Below are positions 5,298 through 8,216 of a stretch of 8,216 bases of DNA, piece by piece. Position 1 is the stretch's first letter. Each line of letters opens with the position of its first letter. This DNA is from JAUXIQ01 sp030620925 [NCBI: Nitrospinota bacterium] (GTDB lineage: Bacteria > JAUXIQ01), in the NCBI GenBank assembly GCA_030620925.1, contig JAUXIQ010000072.1:1-8216 (forward strand), in the 5' to 3' direction. The notes beneath the pieces were generated by a model. It saw nothing but the letters and a program-made list of their open reading frames with translations, did no database searches and was not told the DNA's origin. The position numbers and the translations under genes are program-made.

Positions 5298-6719
5298 ATG
5301 GCGGGAATTGTCAGTTACGGAGCTTATATCCCCAAAAACAGGTTGAGCCGGGATGAGCTGGCGCGGGCGTGGGGAGGTAATTCCCTGAAGGGAGAGCGCT
5401 CCGTGGCGAACCATGATGAGGACAGCATCACAATGGCGGCGGCAGCGGCCATGGACTGCCTCCAAGGTATGGACACGGATAGCGTTGACGCCCTGTTCTT
5501 CGCATCAACCTCCTCCCCATACACCGAGAAACAGGCGGCCTCCATTGTTGCGCGAGTTCTCGATCTCAGGCGGGATATCTTCACCGCGGATTATGCCGGT
5601 TCGTTGAGAGCGGGGACATCCGCCCTGCGCGCCGCTCTGGACGCGGTAAAGAGCGGTTCGGCCCGCAACGTACTGGTGACTGCGGCGGACTGCAGACTGG
5701 GCGCACCGCGCAGCATAGACGAACAGGCCTTCGGGGACGGTGCAGGCGCACTCCTGGTGGGAGCCGACAGCGCAGTGGCGGAAGTGGAAGACGTCTATTC
5801 CATCTCCCAGGAGATAACCGACGTCTGGCGTACCAGTGAAGACCGCTTCGTGAGGAACTGGGAGGACCGCTGGGTCATCATGCACGGCTACGACGCAACA
5901 ACCAGGGAAGCCGTCACAGGCATCATGAAAAGGAACAACCTGGAGGCCGCAGACATAGCCAGAGCGGTATTGACGGGTCCCAACCCCCGAAGCCATCAGG
6001 CCCTGGCAAGAGCGCTCAAGTTCGACCCGGAGAAGCAGGTGCAAGACCTGCTGTTCGGCAGCGTGGGCAACACCGGCACAGCCCAGCCGCTGATGCTCCT
6101 GGCCGCCGCGCTGGAAGAGGCCGGCGCCGGGGACAGGATGCTCCTGGCCGGATACGGCGACGGCAGCGATACCTTCATACTGAAGGCGACTGAAGCCCTG
6201 GGAAGTTTAAGCGAGCGCAGGGGCATTAAGGGACACCTGAGCTCCAAACGTGCTCTGGATAGATACGAGCAGTACGTCCGCTACCGGGGCCTCATGGAAA
6301 CCGAGGCGGAGGAAGCCGTCCGTAAATCCATGAGGTCGTCGGCGACCGCACTCTGGCGCACGAACAACAGCGTACTGAGCCTGCACGGAAGCCGTTGCAA
6401 GATCTGCGGGACGACCAGTTTCCCCGTGCAGCGGGTCTGCTACGGCTGCCAGTCCAAAGACCAGTTCGAAGAGGTAAGGCTGACCGATGAGAAGGGAAAG
6501 GTCTATACGTTCTCCCTGGATAACCTGGCGGGCGGCGTCGAGCCGCCGACACCGATGACAGTCATAGAGACGGAAAGCGGCGCCAGGGTATATTGCGAGA
6601 TGACCGAAGCGGCCCCTGACGAGCTCAAGGTAGACATGCCCGTGGAGATGACCTTCCGCAGGGTCCACCAGGGAGCCGGATTCATAAACTATTACTGGAA
6701 ATCCCGACCGGTGAGATAA
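5298..6719 (+). CDS. HMG-CoA-synthase-like domain fused to DUF35 zinc ribbon/OB-fold
   Basis: Predicted cytoplasmic two-domain protein of 473 residues. Residues 1 to about 300 have the thiolase-superfamily fold of HMG-CoA synthase and KASIII (IVSYGAYIPKNRL at 4-16, FGDGAGALLVG at 145-155, GNTGTAQ at 257-263). After a linker, residues 365-390 form a zinc ribbon with C367, C370, C381 and C384. About 391-470 is the OB-fold of DUF35 proteins, which bind acyl-CoA and hold thiolases. In my alignment from memory, the catalytic Glu, Cys and His of HMG-CoA synthase fall at T71, L103 (within GSLRAGTSAL) and T226, so condensation chemistry seems lost; the conserved Asn (N258) remains. Archaeal HMG-CoA synthase, thiolase and DUF35 are separate chains in one complex. 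Here two are fused and the third is the next gene, 13 bases on. Likely role: scaffold or CoA-binding partner of that thiolase, in an unidentified acyl-CoA pathway. Confidence 0.88.
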   Translation: MAGIVSYGAYIPKNRLSRDELARAWGGNSLKGERSVANHDEDSITMAAAAAMDCLQGMDTDSVDALFFASTSSPYTEKQAASIVARVLDLRRDIFTADYAGSLRAGTSALRAALDAVKSGSARNVLVTAADCRLGAPRSIDEQAFGDGAGALLVGADSAVAEVEDVYSISQEITDVWRTSEDRFVRNWEDRWVIMHGYDATTREAVTGIMKRNNLEAADIARAVLTGPNPRSHQALARALKFDPEKQVQDLLFGSVGNTGTAQPLMLLAAALEEAGAGDRMLLAGYGDGSDTFILKATEALGSLSERRGIKGHLSSKRALDRYEQYVRYRGLMETEAEEAVRKSMRSSATALWRTNNSVLSLHGSRCKICGTTSFPVQRVCYGCQSKDQFEEVRLTDEKGKVYTFSLDNLAGGVEPPTPMTVIETESGARVYCEMTEAAPDELKVDMPVEMTFRRVHQGAGFINYYWKSRPVR

Positions 6720-6724
6720 GGAGG
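6719..6724 (+). promoter_or_regulatory. Ribosome site overlapping the upstream stop
   Basis: AGGAGG shares its first A with the TAA stop of the HMG-CoA-synthase-like gene and ends eight bases before the thiolase ATG. Ribosomes finishing the first gene would be placed on the second, which suggests coupled and roughly balanced synthesis of the two proteins. Confidence 0.7.
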
Positions 6725-6732
6725 AAAACCAG

Positions 6733-7884
6733 ATGGAGAGCATAAAAGACAAGGTGGCCGTGATAGGGATGGGCTGCACTAAATTCGGCGAGCGGTGGGA
6801 TACCTCCACAGACGACCTCATAGTGGAGGCCGCCTACGAGGCTTACGAAGACGCAGGCGTCGGGCCTGAAGATCTACAGGCCGCCTGGGTGGGCACCACG
6901 GGTTCAGGGAGCGCCGGGCAATGCCTGGCCGACCCGCTCAAGCTGAAGGGCATTCCCATCACCAGGGTGGAGAACTACTGCGCCACCGGCCTGGATGCCT
7001 TCAGGAACGCCTGCTTCGGCGTGGCCTGCGGCATGTACGACGTAGCCATGGCCCTGGGCTTCGAGAAGCTCAAGGATACCGGCGCCGGCGGCCTGGGAGT
7101 GGGCAGGGGTCAGCACCCGGTATACGAGACGCGCAGAACGGCGCCCGGCTCCTTCGCCTTCATAGCCACCAGGTATTTCCATAAATACGGTATCGATAAG
7201 ACCACCCTGGCCAAGATAGCGGTAAAGAATCACCACAACGGCACCCTTCACCCCAAGGCCCACTTCCAGAGGGAGATAACCGTGGAGCAGGTGCTCAAGG
7301 CTCCCATCATCGCCTGGCCCCTGGGCCTGCTGGACTGCTGCCCCACCACCGACGGCGCGGCGGCGGCCATCATCTGTCGGGCGGACATGGCCAAAAAGTT
7401 CCGGTCTGATCCGGTATACGTCAAGGGATTGGGGCTCTCGGTGGACCCCATGCTGCCCATGTCCAGGCCGGGATTCGAATACCTCGGTTTCCAATCCAAC
7501 GTCAACGCCGCCCGGCAGGCATACGAGCAGGCGGGGGTCAAAGACCCGCTCAAGGAGCTGAGCGTGGCCGAGGTTCACGACTGTTTCACCATAACCGAGC
7601 TGGTGATATGCGAAGACCTGGGCTTCTGCGAAAAGGGCACCGGCAAGGAACACGTGGACGCGGGAACTTTCACCCTGGAAGGCGAGCTGCCGGTCAACGC
7701 CGACGGGGGGCTTAAAGCCTTCGGGCATCCCATAGGAGCCAGCGGCCTCAGGATGACCTACGAGGTCTATAAACAGTTGCAGGAGAAGGCGGGCCCGAGG
7801 CAGGTCAAAAACCCCAAACTCGGTCTTTCCCACAATCTGGGCGGACCGCCAGTGGTGGCCTGCGTGGCCCTGCTGGGTAACTGA
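6733..7884 (+). CDS. Thiolase-family protein, SCP2-like (acetyl-CoA acetyltransferase type)
   Basis: Cytoplasmic thiolase-fold enzyme of 383 residues, full length for the SCP2-like/archaeal type. The nucleophile is C83 in NYCATGLDAFR. VHDCF (281-285) replaces the NEAF motif of classical thiolases, as in SCP2 thiolases. The catalytic histidine is H332 in GGLKAFGHPIGASG. The C-terminal loop reads GLSHNLGGP (364-372), so the classical CxGGG cysteine is replaced, apparently by N368. The GHP loop also lacks the shifted cysteine of eukaryotic SCP2 thiolases, with A329 at that place. It can therefore form an acyl-enzyme, but its acid/base chemistry must differ. Family reactions include acetoacetyl-CoA formation, beta-ketoacyl-CoA cleavage and, in DUF35-partnered members, retro-aldol cleavage. 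Its neighbour supplies the DUF35 domain, so a complex is inferred. Codons strongly favour G or C in third position. Confidence 0.92.
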   Translation: MESIKDKVAVIGMGCTKFGERWDTSTDDLIVEAAYEAYEDAGVGPEDLQAAWVGTTGSGSAGQCLADPLKLKGIPITRVENYCATGLDAFRNACFGVACGMYDVAMALGFEKLKDTGAGGLGVGRGQHPVYETRRTAPGSFAFIATRYFHKYGIDKTTLAKIAVKNHHNGTLHPKAHFQREITVEQVLKAPIIAWPLGLLDCCPTTDGAAAAIICRADMAKKFRSDPVYVKGLGLSVDPMLPMSRPGFEYLGFQSNVNAARQAYEQAGVKDPLKELSVAEVHDCFTITELVICEDLGFCEKGTGKEHVDAGTFTLEGELPVNADGGLKAFGHPIGASGLRMTYEVYKQLQEKAGPRQVKNPKLGLSHNLGGPPVVACVALLGN

Positions 7885-7955
7885 GATACGGAAATAACCT
7901 CAGTCATCAGAAGATGTCTTGACGAAAAAGAGAGAACGTTAAGAGACGCTGCTTC
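7885..7955. other. Short convergent intergenic gap
   Basis: Seventy-one bases between the thiolase gene and the convergent TPR gene. A six-base stem (ACTGAG at 7880-7885 with CTCAGT at 7899-7904) overlaps the thiolase stop codon. There is no T-run on either strand, so no terminator can be called with confidence. Confidence 0.4.
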
Positions 7956-8216
7956 CTACGACAATTCTTCGAGCAGGGCTTTGGCCTCTTTGAGGTCGGC
8001 GGTATCGAACCCTTCGGTAAACCAGTCGTAGATGGGGGTCAGAAGATCGCGGGCTTCCTGGTGTTTGCCCTGACTCTGCCACAAGCGGCCCATACTCATG
8101 GCCGCCCGCAGCTCCCAGGATTTGGCCTGCTGGTGACGGGCTACCTCAAGGGCCTTACTAAAACATTCCTCCGCCTCGGTCTGATTCCCCTCCGATTGAG
8201 TCAGCAGCAACTCACC
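7956..8216 (-). CDS. TPR-repeat protein, C-terminal fragment
   Basis: The last 86 residues and the TAG stop of a larger protein whose start lies beyond the right edge. The frame stays open to the final base, so the internal TTG at 8210 should not be taken as a start. The visible part holds a TPR-like pair of helices ([17 protein letters not shown], then [19 protein letters not shown], then HQEARDLL) and ends with [20 protein letters not shown]. From memory, this tail style is common at the C-terminus of large signalling proteins that combine an adenylate cyclase or DNA-binding domain, an AAA-type ATPase and TPR repeats. The N-terminal domains are not visible, so that identity is only likely. 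The gene converges on the thiolase operon and has no evident functional link with it. Confidence 0.8.
   Translation of the reverse strand, partial: GELLLTQSEGNQTEAEECFSKALEVARHQQAKSWELRAAMSMGRLWQSQGKHQEARDLLTPIYDWFTEGFDTADLKEAKALLEELS

Noticed and set aside
5100-5465. 121-residue minus-strand frame with several cysteines
   Set aside because: It covers the leader and the start of the HMG-CoA-synthase-like gene. The cysteines looked like a zinc motif, but the protein resembles nothing and no ribosome site supports it.
5505-6821. Minus-strand frames at 5505-6044 and 6207-6821
   Set aside because: Both are antisense shadows of the HMG-CoA-synthase/DUF35 gene, with no domain character.
6904-7833. 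309-residue minus-strand open frame
   Set aside because: It is antisense to the thiolase gene. High third-position GC content creates long antisense open frames, and the product is glycine- and alanine-rich with no domain.
8208-8210. TTG at 8210 as the start of a small 84-residue protein
   Set aside because: The frame remains open to the window edge and the product begins in the middle of a repeat domain, so this is the end of a larger gene.

Overview
The window looks like chromosomal DNA from a Gram-negative, probably anaerobic bacterium, with Desulfobacterota-like lineages as the best guess. The outer-membrane clue is a periplasmic LolA-like protein encoded beside an MMPL/RND exporter. The taxonomic guess rests on gene content and protein style only. 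I saw no RNA genes, CRISPR array, insertion sequence or integrase.

Left block, minus strand (156-4067): a three-gene operon reading tetR-type regulator, then a 776-residue MMPL/RND-superfamily exporter, then a periplasmic outer-membrane lipoprotein-sorting (LolA-like) protein. The regulator stop and exporter start are 14 bases apart, and the last gap is 97 bases. The likely job is regulated movement of a lipid or other hydrophobic compound between the inner membrane and the cell envelope.

Centre (4068-5297): a very AT-rich divergent intergenic region of about 510 bases, then a gene for an Rrf2-family regulator that carries the three cysteines and the histidine expected of an IscR-like iron-sulfur sensor. 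A perfect 27-base palindrome overlaps a TATAAT box just upstream of it and is probably its own operator. A second noncoding stretch of 288 bases follows, with a recognisable promoter (TTGACA-N17-TAAAGT).

Right block, plus strand (5298-7884): two tightly coupled GC-rich genes. The first encodes an HMG-CoA-synthase-fold domain fused to a zinc-ribbon/OB-fold (DUF35) domain. The second encodes a thiolase of the SCP2-like type. This resembles the archaeal thiolase/HMG-CoA synthase/DUF35 complex reduced to two polypeptides. However, by my reading the synthase domain has lost the catalytic Glu, Cys and His, so it may be a scaffold or pseudoenzyme rather than a mevalonate-pathway enzyme. This is the most interesting part of the window.

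Right edge (7956-8216, minus strand): the C-terminal end of a TPR-containing protein that continues outside the window and converges on the thiolase gene.
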